In this document: positions 46,203-55,521 of the stretch, piece after piece
Numbering within the stretch: position 1 is the stretch's first letter
Layout of the letters: each line of letters opens with the position of its first letter
Assembly (NCBI RefSeq): GCF_021654285.1
Contig: NZ_JAKFZS010000010.1
Coordinates: 62,001 to 126,000 of the forward strand
DNA length: 64,000 nucleotides
Direction of reading: 5' to 3'
Source of the DNA: Pseudoalteromonas luteoviolacea
Lineage (GTDB): Bacteria; Pseudomonadota; Gammaproteobacteria; Enterobacterales; Alteromonadaceae
Notes under the pieces: model-generated
What the model was told of the DNA's origin: nothing
Seen by the model: the letters and a program-made list of their open reading frames with translations, nothing else
Database searches by the model: none
Made by a program: the position numbers and the translations under genes

Positions 46203-46229
46203 GTCACTGCTGAGATGATCAGCAGCGAC
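46203..46229 (-). terminator. Hairpin after the DUF2726 gene
   Basis: GTC-A-CTGCTGA and TCAGCAG-C-GAC pair around GATGA, 8 bp past the stop at 46237. The minus strand then has a short T-rich stretch. Confidence 0.55.
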
Positions 46230-46236
46230 TAGAGGG

Positions 46237-46827
46237 TTAGATTTCAGCAAGCTGTGTACTCGCTGCTTTTGCTTGAGATGGAGATAGAACAGCAGGTTTG
46301 TTGTTACGATTGCGGACTGGTTTGGTCTTGTCAGGTTTTTGACCTAGCTTAAACAAAATAGCTGCACGTACTTCAGGGCTTTTATAACCAGACTTTATTT
46401 TCATCCTAATGTGCGGGATGCCCGCAGACTCTAATGCACCACTGACAAACCAGTCTTTTTGTGCCTTGTGGCCATTTTTATTTGAATTGTTTACCAGATC
46501 TACTGCTGCAACGATATTTAAAGTGCTTTTGTCGACTAGGACGTAGTCCAGTTGCTTATTCTGTGCTTTTGTAATCGCAGAACGGCGTGCTTTTTTTGAT
46601 AGACCAGGCTTGCATTCAATAACATCAACCAGTTTTACTCGGCTAACAATTTTGTACCTATCACCGACTGCGCGTTCGAGAAGTTGTAAAAAAGATGCTT
46701 CGACAGTGGTAAAAACCGACTCTTTTCGATTAAACGGATAAGGATTGCCACCCACGTCGGTATATTTAGAAATTACGATAGAGGCAATAACTACGAGCGC
46801 TAAAATAGCTAAAAGTGTTAATTCCAT
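46237..46827 (-). CDS. DUF2726 domain protein, membrane-anchored
   Basis: 196 residues. An N-terminal membrane helix (LLAILALVVIASIVIS) is followed by the DUF2726 core, about 38-165: FTTVEASFLQLLERAVGDRYKIVSRVKLVDVI, KQLDYVLVDKSTLNIVAAVDL, and AGIPHIRMKIKSGYKSPEVRA. The domain has a restriction-endonuclease-like PD-(D/E)XK flavour: D-Y-V-L-V plus A-V-D-L. The C terminus is basic. The biological role is not known. Confidence 0.82.
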   Translation of the reverse strand: MELTLLAILALVVIASIVISKYTDVGGNPYPFNRKESVFTTVEASFLQLLERAVGDRYKIVSRVKLVDVIECKPGLSKKARRSAITKAQNKQLDYVLVDKSTLNIVAAVDLVNNSNKNGHKAQKDWFVSGALESAGIPHIRMKIKSGYKSPEVRAAILFKLGQKPDKTKPVRNRNNKPAVLSPSQAKAASTQLAEI

Positions 46828-46931
46828 AAATCACTCCACGACAACAATTTGACTTTGATAATTTATAAGCAAAGAGCGTGCCGAAAGTGATTTAATGGCG
46901 TTAAAAACGATATTTAACGCCAGTCAAATGG

Positions 46932-47852
46932 TTAAGCTGTGTAACCTTGTTCTACGCCCTTGACTGCGTAGGCAACTGCATCGTGTGCATGCAGTGATTC
47001 GTAATGATTAATTTTGACGTAAAAATCTCTGTAGTCCTGCTTATCAAGGAGTGCTTTGAGCTTTCTTGCCGCGTCCTCACAGAACATTAAATTTTGACCA
47101 TTTAATCTTGCAAACTCTTGTTCGTCTTCTCTTTTAACTGCCGCTTGAACAGGGGTTTTAAGTTCTTGCTCTGCAATATCAATTAAGCCCTTAATATCAA
47201 ACTCTTTTACATCAGTTGGTAGTTGTACCTTGATATTGGCAATAGAGCGTTGTGAGTGTGGTGTGGCAAGGATCCCTTCAGTTGTACCAAGCCAAGCATG
47301 CACACTTTCGTGGTCTAATGGTTGACCTGCAAACTTTTCCTCAAATGCATTTTGGATAAGCTGCCTTGCAAGTGCTGCAGAGCAAGGGCAGGTTGATGAA
47401 TAGGTGACATCAACAGCCAGTTCAATGCTAAGTGCTTGTTCTTTCATAGTAGCAGTAATAGTTACAGGGTAGCTTTTCCAGCCTTGTTTTCCGCTTAATA
47501 ATGAAGCTCTGCGCAAAGGTAGTTCGAAATTAAGGACAACTTTTGCCGCATTACTGAGATCTTTATGCGTTGTCACAAACTGGTCAAGTACAGCCGCTAA
47601 TGTAGTTGGTGTTAATGTCTGTTCACAAGAAAGTGTATCTAAAGCTAAAAACAACCGAGACATATGAATGCCCTTTGCATCAGGCTTGTCTAAACTGACA
47701 AAGGCATCGGCCTTAGCATTAACTGGGATCTCATTGAGGTCTTTACTTGCTAACTGCAGTGGTAGCTCGATATCCCCCATTCCTACCCATTCTAAAGTTC
47801 CCGTTTGCAGCGCATCTGCACTGTGCGCAATGTCCGGCATTGAAGTTGGCAT
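46932..47852 (-). CDS. folE2: GTP cyclohydrolase FolE2
   Basis: 306 residues with the FolE2 landmarks MPDIA at the N terminus, CPCSAALARQLIQNAF with the metal-binding Cys, and a C-terminal FCEDAARKLKALLDK plus HYESLHAHDAVAYA. It makes dihydroneopterin triphosphate from GTP for folate and queuosine. FolE2 uses metals other than zinc and is often under Zur control; the upstream region has several AT-rich inverted repeats but no clean Zur box that I can point to. The folA gene lies 12 kb away. Confidence 0.95.
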   Translation of the reverse strand: MPTSMPDIAHSADALQTGTLEWVGMGDIELPLQLASKDLNEIPVNAKADAFVSLDKPDAKGIHMSRLFLALDTLSCEQTLTPTTLAAVLDQFVTTHKDLSNAAKVVLNFELPLRRASLLSGKQGWKSYPVTITATMKEQALSIELAVDVTYSSTCPCSAALARQLIQNAFEEKFAGQPLDHESVHAWLGTTEGILATPHSQRSIANIKVQLPTDVKEFDIKGLIDIAEQELKTPVQAAVKREDEQEFARLNGQNLMFCEDAARKLKALLDKQDYRDFYVKINHYESLHAHDAVAYAVKGVEQGYTA

Positions 47853-48081
47853 TTAAACTCTCTTTAATCACGACATCAAAAATGCTTTCATATTACACTA
47901 AAACGAGTTTTTTTTCCGTGGATATTCTCATTTTGAATAAAGAAAATGTCATATACTGTGCAATATTTGATACATTATCACATTTTTTGTAAGGTTAATT
48001 GTGGTCGACATTTGGCTAAGCATCTGAGACTTTTAAACAAAGTTACTCTCCTAGGTTGCTCGCATATGTGCTCAGCTGAGG

Positions 48082-48087
48082 TATAAT
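48082..48087 (+). promoter_or_regulatory. Candidate -10 hexamer for arcB
   Basis: A perfect TATAAT lies 28 bp ahead of the arcB ATG. The nearest -35-like TTGCTC is 20 bp upstream, longer than the ideal spacer. Confidence 0.35.
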
Positions 48088-48114
48088 AGCAGCGTTAACA
48101 AGGTGACTATTATT

Positions 48115-50442
48115 ATGCTTGATTCTTCATTCGGGTCTTGGGCTCGAATTCTTTCTAATTTGGTTCGAAAATACGGTGAGCGAAAAGCTGGCGCCATTGC
48201 TTATGTGCTCGTTTTGGTCGCGTCATTGGTTTTATCCTGTATGTTCTTTTATGTGGCATTAGGTTCGGTCACACTCGTGAATGTACTATCTGTCGTTGTG
48301 TTTGCTGCGCTCACTTCGCCACTACTGATATCTGTTGCTGTATTTGCCATTCGTCAATTGGAAAGTTCAAAAGAATATCTGGAGTCTGCAACACAGCAAG
48401 AAAAGCTCTTAAATCAGACTTTAAAAGATAATATTAATCGCCTTAACAATGAAATTGATGAACGGAAAATGGCGTTGCATGCTAAGCATCGTGCAATCGC
48501 AGAACTGAGAAATGAAATAACAGAACGTCGAAAAGCTGAGCAAGAGCTTGCACAGCAAAGTATGTTACTGCGCTCGATTGTAGACTCCTCCCCTGATTTA
48601 TTTTATTACCGAGATGAGCATGGTGTGTTCGCTGGGTGTAATAAAAAGTTTGAACAAGTGATCGGAATAGACAGTGAGGGGCTAATAGGTAAAACAGCAG
48701 ATGAAATATTCGCAGATCAAGTTATTCCGAAAGTGCTGGAAACTGATGCACAAGTGAGCGCAACTCAACAAACGCTATCGTTGGACGTTGAGTACCCTGT
48801 CAAGGACGAAAATCGCTGGTTTGAAATGCGTAAACTCCCCTTCATTAATAACGAAGGGGAGTATATTGGTTTGCTTGCATTTGGGCGTGATATAACTAGC
48901 CGTAAAGAAGCTGAACAAGCTTTAGAAACAGCTTATAAGGATAAAGGTAAGTTTATTGCTACTTTGAGTCATGAACTTAGAACACCACTTAATGGTATTG
49001 TTGGTTTGACTAGAATGTTGCTAGATACTGAGCTGACGCAACAGCAAAAAAGTTGGTGTAATACGGTATTTTCGAGTGCTGAAACGCTTGGGAATATTTT
49101 CAATGACATCATAGATTTAGATAAGATTGATAGAGAGCAATTAGATATTGCGACTGACAGTATTAATGTCTCTGATTTTATAAATGATGTAGTCAATTTT
49201 TCGGATCTGATAGCTGGTCAAAAAGGGTTGGAATTTAAGATCCAACGCTCAGGTGTTTTGGATGTCTATGCGCTTTTAGATCCAACTCGATTACGTCAAG
49301 TCTTATGGAACCTTATCAATAACGCAGTGAAGTTTACGCATCGTGGTAATGTGACATTAGAGTGTCGTAGAGAAAATCGCGAAAGTGGTCCTTGGCTATC
49401 GATGAGTATTATTGATACTGGGGTTGGGATCTCTGCTGAGCAACAAGATAAGATCTTTGATATGTATTACAAGGCACCAGATGCAGAAGGTAATAATGCG
49501 ATTGGTTCTGGAATTGGTTTAGCCGTGACTAAGGCTTTGGTGTTGGCAATGAAAGGAACAATCGCTGTGAGTAGTCTACCGGGTCAAGGCAGCCGTTTTG
49601 ATGTTGAAATACCATTGGAGCTATGTACTGCGCCAAGTCAGCAAAGTTATGCCGGAAGAGAGTTGTATATATTATTAGTTGAAGATGTTCCTCTTAACGC
49701 TGAAATTGCCACCAATCTATTAGAGCAACGAGGGCATGAGGTAATATGGGCTGAGACGGGTGAAGATGCCTTATCATTGGTACAGACAGAAGATGATTTG
49801 GACCTTATTTTATTAGATATGCAGTTACCTGATCTGAACGGTGATGAAGTTGCAAGACAGATCCGATCGGACAGCCATTTTGATGCACTTCCTATCGTGG
49901 CCTTAACAGCCAATGTGCGTAGTGCTGAGCAAGAGCTACAAGGGATCAGTATACAGGGAGCCCTAGCAAAGCCAATCAACACCACTAAGCTTGATAAAAT
50001 GTTGGCTGAGTTATTTGGCATAGATAGTGTCAAAGACGATGTCAATGCACCTCAACAAAATACGATTGAAGTATTAGAAATAGAGCGAACCTTGCTGGAT
50101 ATAGAAACGATCACCGATTTTGTTGCCTCGATGGGAGTCGATACTTTCAAACGTAGCTGTGAGCTTTTTGCTAAGCTTAACCCTACTTATTGCAACGAGT
50201 TGAAAGAAGCAAATAAAGAGGGTGATGTGGCTGAGTACGGTTCGGTCGCGCATAAATTAAAGGGCGCTGCGGGGTCTGTTGGCCTCAAGTCTGTTCAGCA
50301 ACATGCCAAGGTAATGGAAAATGAATGTGAAGCTGTGGTTGGTGAAGTACGTGAACAGTGGGTGGAAGAATTGGAAGAATTAATAAGAGAAGGGCAGGGT
50401 GCCCTTCACTCATTAATTGCAAAACTCGCTGAAAACTCTTAG
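48115..50442 (+). CDS. arcB: Aerobic respiration control hybrid kinase ArcB
   Basis: 775 residues from the ATG at 48115; the upstream GTG at 48103 sits inside the AAGG ribosome binding site. Two membrane helices (about 24-75) are followed by a coiled coil, a PAS domain (about 145-270), HisKA with His286 (SHELRTPLNG), an HATPase (GSGIGLAV), a receiver with Asp568 (LILLDMQLPDLNG) and an Hpt with His713 (AHKLKGAAG). This is the ArcB domain order. It senses the quinone redox state and phosphorylates ArcA. Here it converges with arcA, 4 bp between stops; in E. coli the two are unlinked. Confidence 0.94.
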   Translation: MLDSSFGSWARILSNLVRKYGERKAGAIAYVLVLVASLVLSCMFFYVALGSVTLVNVLSVVVFAALTSPLLISVAVFAIRQLESSKEYLESATQQEKLLNQTLKDNINRLNNEIDERKMALHAKHRAIAELRNEITERRKAEQELAQQSMLLRSIVDSSPDLFYYRDEHGVFAGCNKKFEQVIGIDSEGLIGKTADEIFADQVIPKVLETDAQVSATQQTLSLDVEYPVKDENRWFEMRKLPFINNEGEYIGLLAFGRDITSRKEAEQALETAYKDKGKFIATLSHELRTPLNGIVGLTRMLLDTELTQQQKSWCNTVFSSAETLGNIFNDIIDLDKIDREQLDIATDSINVSDFINDVVNFSDLIAGQKGLEFKIQRSGVLDVYALLDPTRLRQVLWNLINNAVKFTHRGNVTLECRRENRESGPWLSMSIIDTGVGISAEQQDKIFDMYYKAPDAEGNNAIGSGIGLAVTKALVLAMKGTIAVSSLPGQGSRFDVEIPLELCTAPSQQSYAGRELYILLVEDVPLNAEIATNLLEQRGHEVIWAETGEDALSLVQTEDDLDLILLDMQLPDLNGDEVARQIRSDSHFDALPIVALTANVRSAEQELQGISIQGALAKPINTTKLDKMLAELFGIDSVKDDVNAPQQNTIEVLEIERTLLDIETITDFVASMGVDTFKRSCELFAKLNPTYCNELKEANKEGDVAEYGSVAHKLKGAAGSVGLKSVQQHAKVMENECEAVVGEVREQWVEELEELIREGQGALHSLIAKLAENS
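50389..50407. terminator. Hairpin inside the 3' end of arcB, possible arcA terminator
   Basis: GAAGGGCA (50389-50396) pairs with TGCCCTTC (50400-50407) around GGG, in the arcB coding end. On the minus strand a T-rich stretch follows, about 40 bp past the arcA stop. Confidence 0.5.
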
Positions 50443-50446
50443 CGAA

Positions 50447-51172
50447 CTATGGTTGAGTGCTATCGATTTTACCGATAAAACGGTAGCCTTCACCATGAAT
50501 AGTGCTGATAAGCTCAGGTGTGTTACTGTCAGTTTCGAAGTGCTTACGAATACGACGGATAGTAACATCAACAGTACGGTCGTTTGCGCGTAGCTCACGG
50601 CCAGTCATGTGCTTGATAAGCTGTTCGCGGCTGAAAATCCTACCCGGAGAGTCAAGCATCAAGCGAAGGGCTCTATACTCACCTTTTGGAAGACGCTTAG
50701 ATTCACCTGTTGGTGAAGTCAGACAGCGACTGTTTTCATCTAGTTCCCACCCGTTGAAAGTGATCACACCATTGCTGTCGATAGCCGACTCTTCTGGTGT
50801 TGAACCTGTTCGTGAGATTAAGTTACGTACACGAATTGTTAGCTCACGAGGGTTAAACGGTTTTGTGACATAGTCATCAGCACCGATCTCTAAACCTAAG
50901 ATCCTATCGACATCGTTATCACGACCTGTTAAGAAAATTAAGCCTACATTTTTTTTCTGGCGTAACTCACGAGCCAAAATTAGGCCGTTTCTACCAGGAA
51001 GGTTTATATCCATGATTACACAGTTGACATCGTCGTTTGCTGTCAATTTTTCATGCATATCATCGCCATCAATGGCTTCAATTACCTTATGACCTTCGGC
51101 TTCAAATAAACTAACGAGGTTCAGTCGAGTTACGTCTTCATCCTCAACAATTAGAATGACTGGCGTTTGCAT
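50447..51172 (-). CDS. arcA: Response regulator ArcA
   Basis: 241 residues. The receiver domain has Asp55 ([12 protein letters not shown]), acidic residues EDED at 10-13 and the switch Lys in KPFNPRELT. The C-terminal OmpR-type winged helix reads [40 protein letters not shown] and IHGEGYRF. It matches ArcA closely. Phosphorylated ArcA represses respiratory and TCA genes under low oxygen. Confidence 0.96.
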   Translation of the reverse strand: MQTPVILIVEDEDVTRLNLVSLFEAEGHKVIEAIDGDDMHEKLTANDDVNCVIMDINLPGRNGLILARELRQKKNVGLIFLTGRDNDVDRILGLEIGADDYVTKPFNPRELTIRVRNLISRTGSTPEESAIDSNGVITFNGWELDENSRCLTSPTGESKRLPKGEYRALRLMLDSPGRIFSREQLIKHMTGRELRANDRTVDVTIRRIRKHFETDSNTPELISTIHGEGYRFIGKIDSTQP

Positions 51173-51279
51173 TATTAATTAACCTTTTCGGAATGTTTTA
51201 TTTACAAAAACTTCGGTGTTATATAATAAAACCGAATGTTAACGATTATAGGAGTATATTCAATTGTTAACAAGTAAAA

Positions 51280-51807
51280 TCAGTCAGGATAGAACTTAGA
51301 AACTGCGAGTAGTCTAGAGAGCACTTTAAAATTATGTTGTGCAACTTCTTGCCTGTTAATATATAACCGAATTTTACTCCCTTCTTGGACCAAGGAAGCA
51401 ATCCCACCCCCTTCTAAAAATTCGATACTTTCGCCTACAGTCACCATGTTTAAGGTAATTGTATCGGTCCAAGTGGATAGTATATCATCTTCCATTGTTT
51501 CATCAATGTATGTGATATCGCAGCGCTTGGAAAGTTCCCTAAACGGGTCAGAAAGATTAACTTTTATTATATCTATCGGTTTACCACGTATTTTTAAGTT
51601 ATTATTTTTATTTAAAATAGCTCCTGGTCCATGAGTTAAATCATAAAAGCAAAATCTGGTTACTTGTTTATTTTTTTGTTCTGGAAAATCGATTAACTTA
51701 GCCATTTGATATAAAAAAGCTGAACGAATTTCATGGGGAGATTTTGCATCAACATTTAAACTACAAAAAATAAAAATAAATGCAGCTATCAGGTACATTA
51801 TTTTCAT
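51280..51807 (-). CDS. YfiR family periplasmic protein
   Basis: 175 residues with a signal peptide (MKIMYLIAAFIFIFCSLNVDA). The DUF4154/YfiR core reads HEIRSAFLYQMAKLIDFP, CDITYIDE, TVGESIEFLEGGGIASLVQEGSKIRLYINRQEVAQHNFKVLSRLL. In Pseudomonas YfiR blocks the diguanylate cyclase YfiN from the periplasm. Here its ATG overlaps the histidine kinase stop (TAATG), so both are made together, and the kinase is the likely partner. Confidence 0.88.
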   Translation of the reverse strand: MKIMYLIAAFIFIFCSLNVDAKSPHEIRSAFLYQMAKLIDFPEQKNKQVTRFCFYDLTHGPGAILNKNNNLKIRGKPIDIIKVNLSDPFRELSKRCDITYIDETMEDDILSTWTDTITLNMVTVGESIEFLEGGGIASLVQEGSKIRLYINRQEVAQHNFKVLSRLLAVSKFYPD

Positions 51808-53426
51808 TAAATTACCCCTTTTAGAGGCAAAGTTATAATAAATTCCGTACCTTTTTTATTGTCATCTGAAAGAATTATAGTTCCACCTAAAGCTTGTGTG
51901 ATCAAGTTATAAACTAGGTGCATGCCCAGACCACTGCCGCCCTCTCCACGCTTGGTGGTGACAAATGGATCGAAGATACGTTTTTTTACCGCATTTGATA
52001 CGCCAACCCCATTATCTTGATAGATAATCTCTAAAGTTTGGCTATGTTGCTCAACCTGAATGTAAATTTGATTGTCTTTTAAATCCAAGAAACCATGAAT
52101 GAGAGAATTAGACAAAAGCTGTTCAAACACCTGTTGAAGCAAGCCCGCTTTGGTTCTAACAGTCAATTTTTCTGAACAGGAGAGTTGCCAGGTCACGTTT
52201 TTAATATCTATTTCAGCACGCATGCTGCTTATGATAGCTTGGAATAGTTTGTTGATATTGACTTCTGAACTGACCTCTACGTCTTGGCTGACTGCAACCT
52301 TTTTAAAGCTTGAGATGAGTTCCGCTGCGCGATTTAAGTTGCGGTAAATTAAATCTAGATTTTCAATGCCATCATGAATAAAGCGTTCTAGCTGTTTTGA
52401 TGTTAAGGTCTTTTGCTCAAAAGCTGCGTTTATGTCAGCAAGCTTATCTCGTAATAAAGTTGAGCCTGTGACTCCCAAGCCTATCGGCGTATTTACTTCA
52501 TGAGCCACACCTGCGACCATTTGACCAAGCGAAGCCATCTTTTCATTTTCAACAATTTGATTTTGGTATTGATGCATTCGCTCCAATGTATTTAGAAGCT
52601 CCTGGTTTGCCTCTCTGAGCGCAATAGTTCGTTGATTTACCTTTTCTTCTAGGTTTTGATTGAGCTGTTTTATTTCAAGTTTGTCAGCTTGGTGGCGCGC
52701 AAGTTGGTTTTGCGTTCGCGCAAGCATAATATTGAGGTTATTTGCCAACATGTTAACCTCTTCAATATCACTTTTTGTCGCCCTTGCGGAGTAGTTATGG
52801 TTTTTAGAAACATCCTGCAGCATTATCGATAGAGAGTCTATTGGATTGGCAATGCGCTTTTGAATTGCTCTTGCAACGAACAATACCAGTATGAGCACGA
52901 TAAGTGTCAATGCGATGTCGACTAGTATCTTTTGATTTATATATTGTGACAGGCGTTCCAAGCCGCCTCTAACGTATACATATCCCTCTACTTTCCCTTC
53001 GTATTCAACGGGAATGATCAGCTCGACATAATCTGTTGATACCTTCGGCTCTTTTAAAGTTTCAATTTCGTTTACTTTTAAGGGAACTGGCGGTGTTTTA
53101 CTTGCATTGTAACTGGTAAAAAAGACCGGTTTGTTGGTCACATCATCAATCGCATAAATATGAATATTTTTAACCAGTTCGACTTTATTAAAAGATTTAA
53201 GACGTTTCTCTTCTGTTTTTCTATCATCAAAAATAAGGGTGATCTGGGCGTTAAAAGCGATAATCTCAGCAATCATTTGTAGTTTGTTTACAATGAGCTT
53301 TTTTTGCTCTTTAACATCTAGGTAGGTTGAAATAGATATGGAAAGTGAGAGCGACAAAGCTGTTACTAACATAACAGCACTTATCAAAACTTTTCTTATA
53401 CTTGTTTTTGTTGTGTGTTTTCCCAT
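51807..53426 (-). CDS. CHASE8-like sensor histidine kinase paired with YfiR
   Basis: 539 residues. A first membrane helix is followed by a periplasmic CHASE8-like domain, about 40-165 (ADIIAFNAQITLIFDDRKT-type pattern, PVEYEGKVEGYVYVRGGL), the same kind of sensor as in YfiN. A second helix (ILVDIALTLIVLILVLFVA), a HAMP-like linker and a coiled coil lead to the dimerisation/phospho-acceptor helix (ASLGQMVAGVAHEVNTPIG) and an HATPase (NGVGVSNAVKKRIFDPF, GGSGLGMHLV). No receiver or GGDEF domain is attached. Its response regulator is not in the same operon; arcA is next but on its own unit. Confidence 0.88.
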   Translation of the reverse strand: MGKHTTKTSIRKVLISAVMLVTALSLSLSISISTYLDVKEQKKLIVNKLQMIAEIIAFNAQITLIFDDRKTEEKRLKSFNKVELVKNIHIYAIDDVTNKPVFFTSYNASKTPPVPLKVNEIETLKEPKVSTDYVELIIPVEYEGKVEGYVYVRGGLERLSQYINQKILVDIALTLIVLILVLFVARAIQKRIANPIDSLSIMLQDVSKNHNYSARATKSDIEEVNMLANNLNIMLARTQNQLARHQADKLEIKQLNQNLEEKVNQRTIALREANQELLNTLERMHQYQNQIVENEKMASLGQMVAGVAHEVNTPIGLGVTGSTLLRDKLADINAAFEQKTLTSKQLERFIHDGIENLDLIYRNLNRAAELISSFKKVAVSQDVEVSSEVNINKLFQAIISSMRAEIDIKNVTWQLSCSEKLTVRTKAGLLQQVFEQLLSNSLIHGFLDLKDNQIYIQVEQHSQTLEIIYQDNGVGVSNAVKKRIFDPFVTTKRGEGGSGLGMHLVYNLITQALGGTIILSDDNKKGTEFIITLPLKGVI

Positions 53427-53520
53427 TGTGCGCTCATAGGTGGACCTCTTAACAGCTAACCTTAGTTTAGCAGCTTAGTTAAGTAAGTTAACAAAAAAGC
53501 GGCAATTCCCTGCATCTAGC

Positions 53521-53546
53521 CGCCAGCAGCCATGTTGAAGCTGGCG
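53521..53546 (-). terminator. Hairpin after rsmC
   Basis: CGCCAGC (53521-53527) pairs with GCTGGCG (53540-53546), 15 bp past the stop at 53561. No long T-run. Confidence 0.55.
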
Positions 53547-53560
53547 AACGGTGTGAGATT

Positions 53561-54598
53561 TTAGGCTTTCTGTGCCTGATATACCGCGAATTTGCTATTT
53601 TTAACTTCTGTTTTAAAGTGCGTAAAGTGCTGCTCTATGATGGGCGGGTATTTCAAAAAGCTATTGGCAACGATCTGTAAGCAGGCGCCTTTTTTCATTA
53701 TATGTTGCGCATTTGCTAAAAATGTCTCAGCGATGCTGTAGTCAGTGTTTAGGCCAGTATGAAATGGAGGGTTGCTGACAATCACATCAAATTTAGTTGT
53801 TACTTGCGTTAGTCCATCGCTCAGAATGAACTGTCCATTGTGGCCATTTAGTTTTAGGGTTTGCTCACTGGCATACAGTGCGAGTGCACTGACGTCTAGG
53901 CATTGCAAGGATAAATTAGGTTGCGCATTTAACATGAAGGTTGCTATCAATCCAGCGCCACAGCCAAAATCGAGCACATCCCCTTTGTTTGGTATTGTTA
54001 AATGGTTAAGCAGTAACTCTGTACCATTATCAAGCTTGCCATGATTAAAGACGCCAGGCACGCTGATAGCATCAAAGTTTTGTTCAGCTACCTTAACGTT
54101 AAAAGTATGGTGGTAATCGGCAATATCAAAGCCGTCTTCTAAAGTGAGCTCGTTGAATTCGTATAAGATACAATGTTTAGCACTGTCTAATTTATAACTA
54201 GCTTGCGCATAAGGCTTCAATTGCTTTTCAACCGATTTAACACCGCCTTTATTTTCTCCAACAACGAGTAACCGAGTCGCTTCCCCAAGGTTGGCTCTAA
54301 TGTTCGTTAACATCATATTTGCCTCAGGTTTAGATTTCGGATAGTAATAAATTACTAAATCTAAGTTATCTATGTTAGGTAAGCTATGGTTAACAAAGCT
54401 AGTCACGTTTTGATATTTGGAGGCAGCAAGGTGGTCAGCGAAGTTATAGCTAAAAGCATAAATTTGCGCAGCCGGATTGACCTTAGCTAGTTCAGACAAA
54501 AAACCATCATCATTATGATTAATAACTAGAACTTTTTCGCCATGGAGTTCCTCTTCATTGCGAAGTAAAAGTAAGCTAGGGTTTGATAGTTTTTGCAT
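53561..54598 (-). CDS. rsmC: 16S rRNA (guanine-1207-N2)-methyltransferase RsmC
   Basis: 345 residues in two related halves, as in E. coli RsmC. The C-terminal half has the SAM motif VLDFGCGAGLIATF and the catalytic NPPFHTG; the N-terminal half is a degenerate methyltransferase fold that helps fold the protein and bind RNA. It methylates G1207 of 16S rRNA in the 30S subunit. A single-gene unit next to trmB. Confidence 0.95.
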   Translation of the reverse strand: MQKLSNPSLLLLRNEEELHGEKVLVINHNDDGFLSELAKVNPAAQIYAFSYNFADHLAASKYQNVTSFVNHSLPNIDNLDLVIYYYPKSKPEANMMLTNIRANLGEATRLLVVGENKGGVKSVEKQLKPYAQASYKLDSAKHCILYEFNELTLEDGFDIADYHHTFNVKVAEQNFDAISVPGVFNHGKLDNGTELLLNHLTIPNKGDVLDFGCGAGLIATFMLNAQPNLSLQCLDVSALALYASEQTLKLNGHNGQFILSDGLTQVTTKFDVIVSNPPFHTGLNTDYSIAETFLANAQHIMKKGACLQIVANSFLKYPPIIEQHFTHFKTEVKNSKFAVYQAQKA

Positions 54599-54637
54599 GA
54601 TATATCTCAGGTAGTTTTGTATCGATTATGAAGTGAA

Positions 54638-54656
54638 AGGGGCAATCAAAGCCCCT
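54638..54656 (-). terminator. Terminator after trmB
   Basis: AGGGGC (54638-54643) pairs with GCCCCT (54651-54656) around AATCAAA, 12 bp past the trmB stop. Confidence 0.65.
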
Positions 54657-54667
54657 CGGGAGTCTTG

Positions 54668-55441
54668 TTAAACTGTGCGCTCAAACATTAGATCCCATAC
54701 TCCGTGACCCAGTCGGTGGCCGCGCTGTTCAAATTTTGTAAGCGGTCTAAAGTCAGGTCTAGGTACATAGTCATTGTTTTCAGACTGGTTACTGTAACCT
54801 TCGGCTTGTTGCATGACTTCCAACATATGCTCTGCATAGTTTTCCCAATCAGTTGCCATATGAAAGACGCCGCCGACCTTTAATTTTGCTCTGATCTTTT
54901 GTGCAAATTCAGTTTGTACAATACGGCGCTTGTGGTGACGTTTTTTATGCCAAGGATCTGGGAAAAAGAGCTGTAACTTACTCAAGCTGCTATCAGGGAT
55001 GCAATCGGCTAACACTTCTACTGCGTCGTGTTCAAATACACGTAAGTTCGTGAGGCTATGTTCATCGGCTTCCATCAGGCAAGCGCCAACGCCTGGGCGG
55101 TGAACTTCAATACCAATAAAGTTTTGGTCAGGGTTATTTTTAGCCATCTCAACCAGTGATTTACCCATACCAAAGCCAATTTCTACAACTACATCATTGT
55201 CGTTGCCAAATATTTCACTGAAGTTGAGTAGGCCTTGGCTGTGCTCAAGTCCAAGAGTTGGCCAGCACTTTTCTAGCGCTGCTGCTTGACCTTTAGTTAG
55301 GCGACCTTCACGTTTTACAAAGCTGCGCACTTTACGGATGTATTTACCTTCTTGCTCAGCCTGCACTAGTGCTTGTTTACTCGATTCGTTCATTGTCATC
55401 ATCTGCGGTGTAAAAATTGGGCGCACATTATCCCTGTTCAC
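54668..55441 (-). CDS. trmB: tRNA (guanine-46-N7)-methyltransferase TrmB
   Basis: 257 residues from a GTG at 55441; ATG codons at 55399 and 55396 are alternative starts and would give a length nearer the E. coli 239. The motifs are [16 protein letters not shown] (SAM), [15 protein letters not shown] and DWENYAEHM. It makes m7G46 in tRNA variable loops. Divergent from mutY, as in E. coli. Confidence 0.95.
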   Translation of the reverse strand: MNRDNVRPIFTPQMMTMNESSKQALVQAEQEGKYIRKVRSFVKREGRLTKGQAAALEKCWPTLGLEHSQGLLNFSEIFGNDNDVVVEIGFGMGKSLVEMAKNNPDQNFIGIEVHRPGVGACLMEADEHSLTNLRVFEHDAVEVLADCIPDSSLSKLQLFFPDPWHKKRHHKRRIVQTEFAQKIRAKLKVGGVFHMATDWENYAEHMLEVMQQAEGYSNQSENNDYVPRPDFRPLTKFEQRGHRLGHGVWDLMFERTV

Positions 55442-55521
55442 GCGGATAAGTACAAGAGCTTGACGTTTTTAAAAACCTTCTTACACTACTGGCGCGTGAA
55501 GCAAGTAGATTGAGAATAAAG

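Noticed and set aside
47853..48002. A Zur box ahead of folE2
   Set aside because: AT-rich partial inverted repeats are there, but none matches the Zur pattern well enough to claim.
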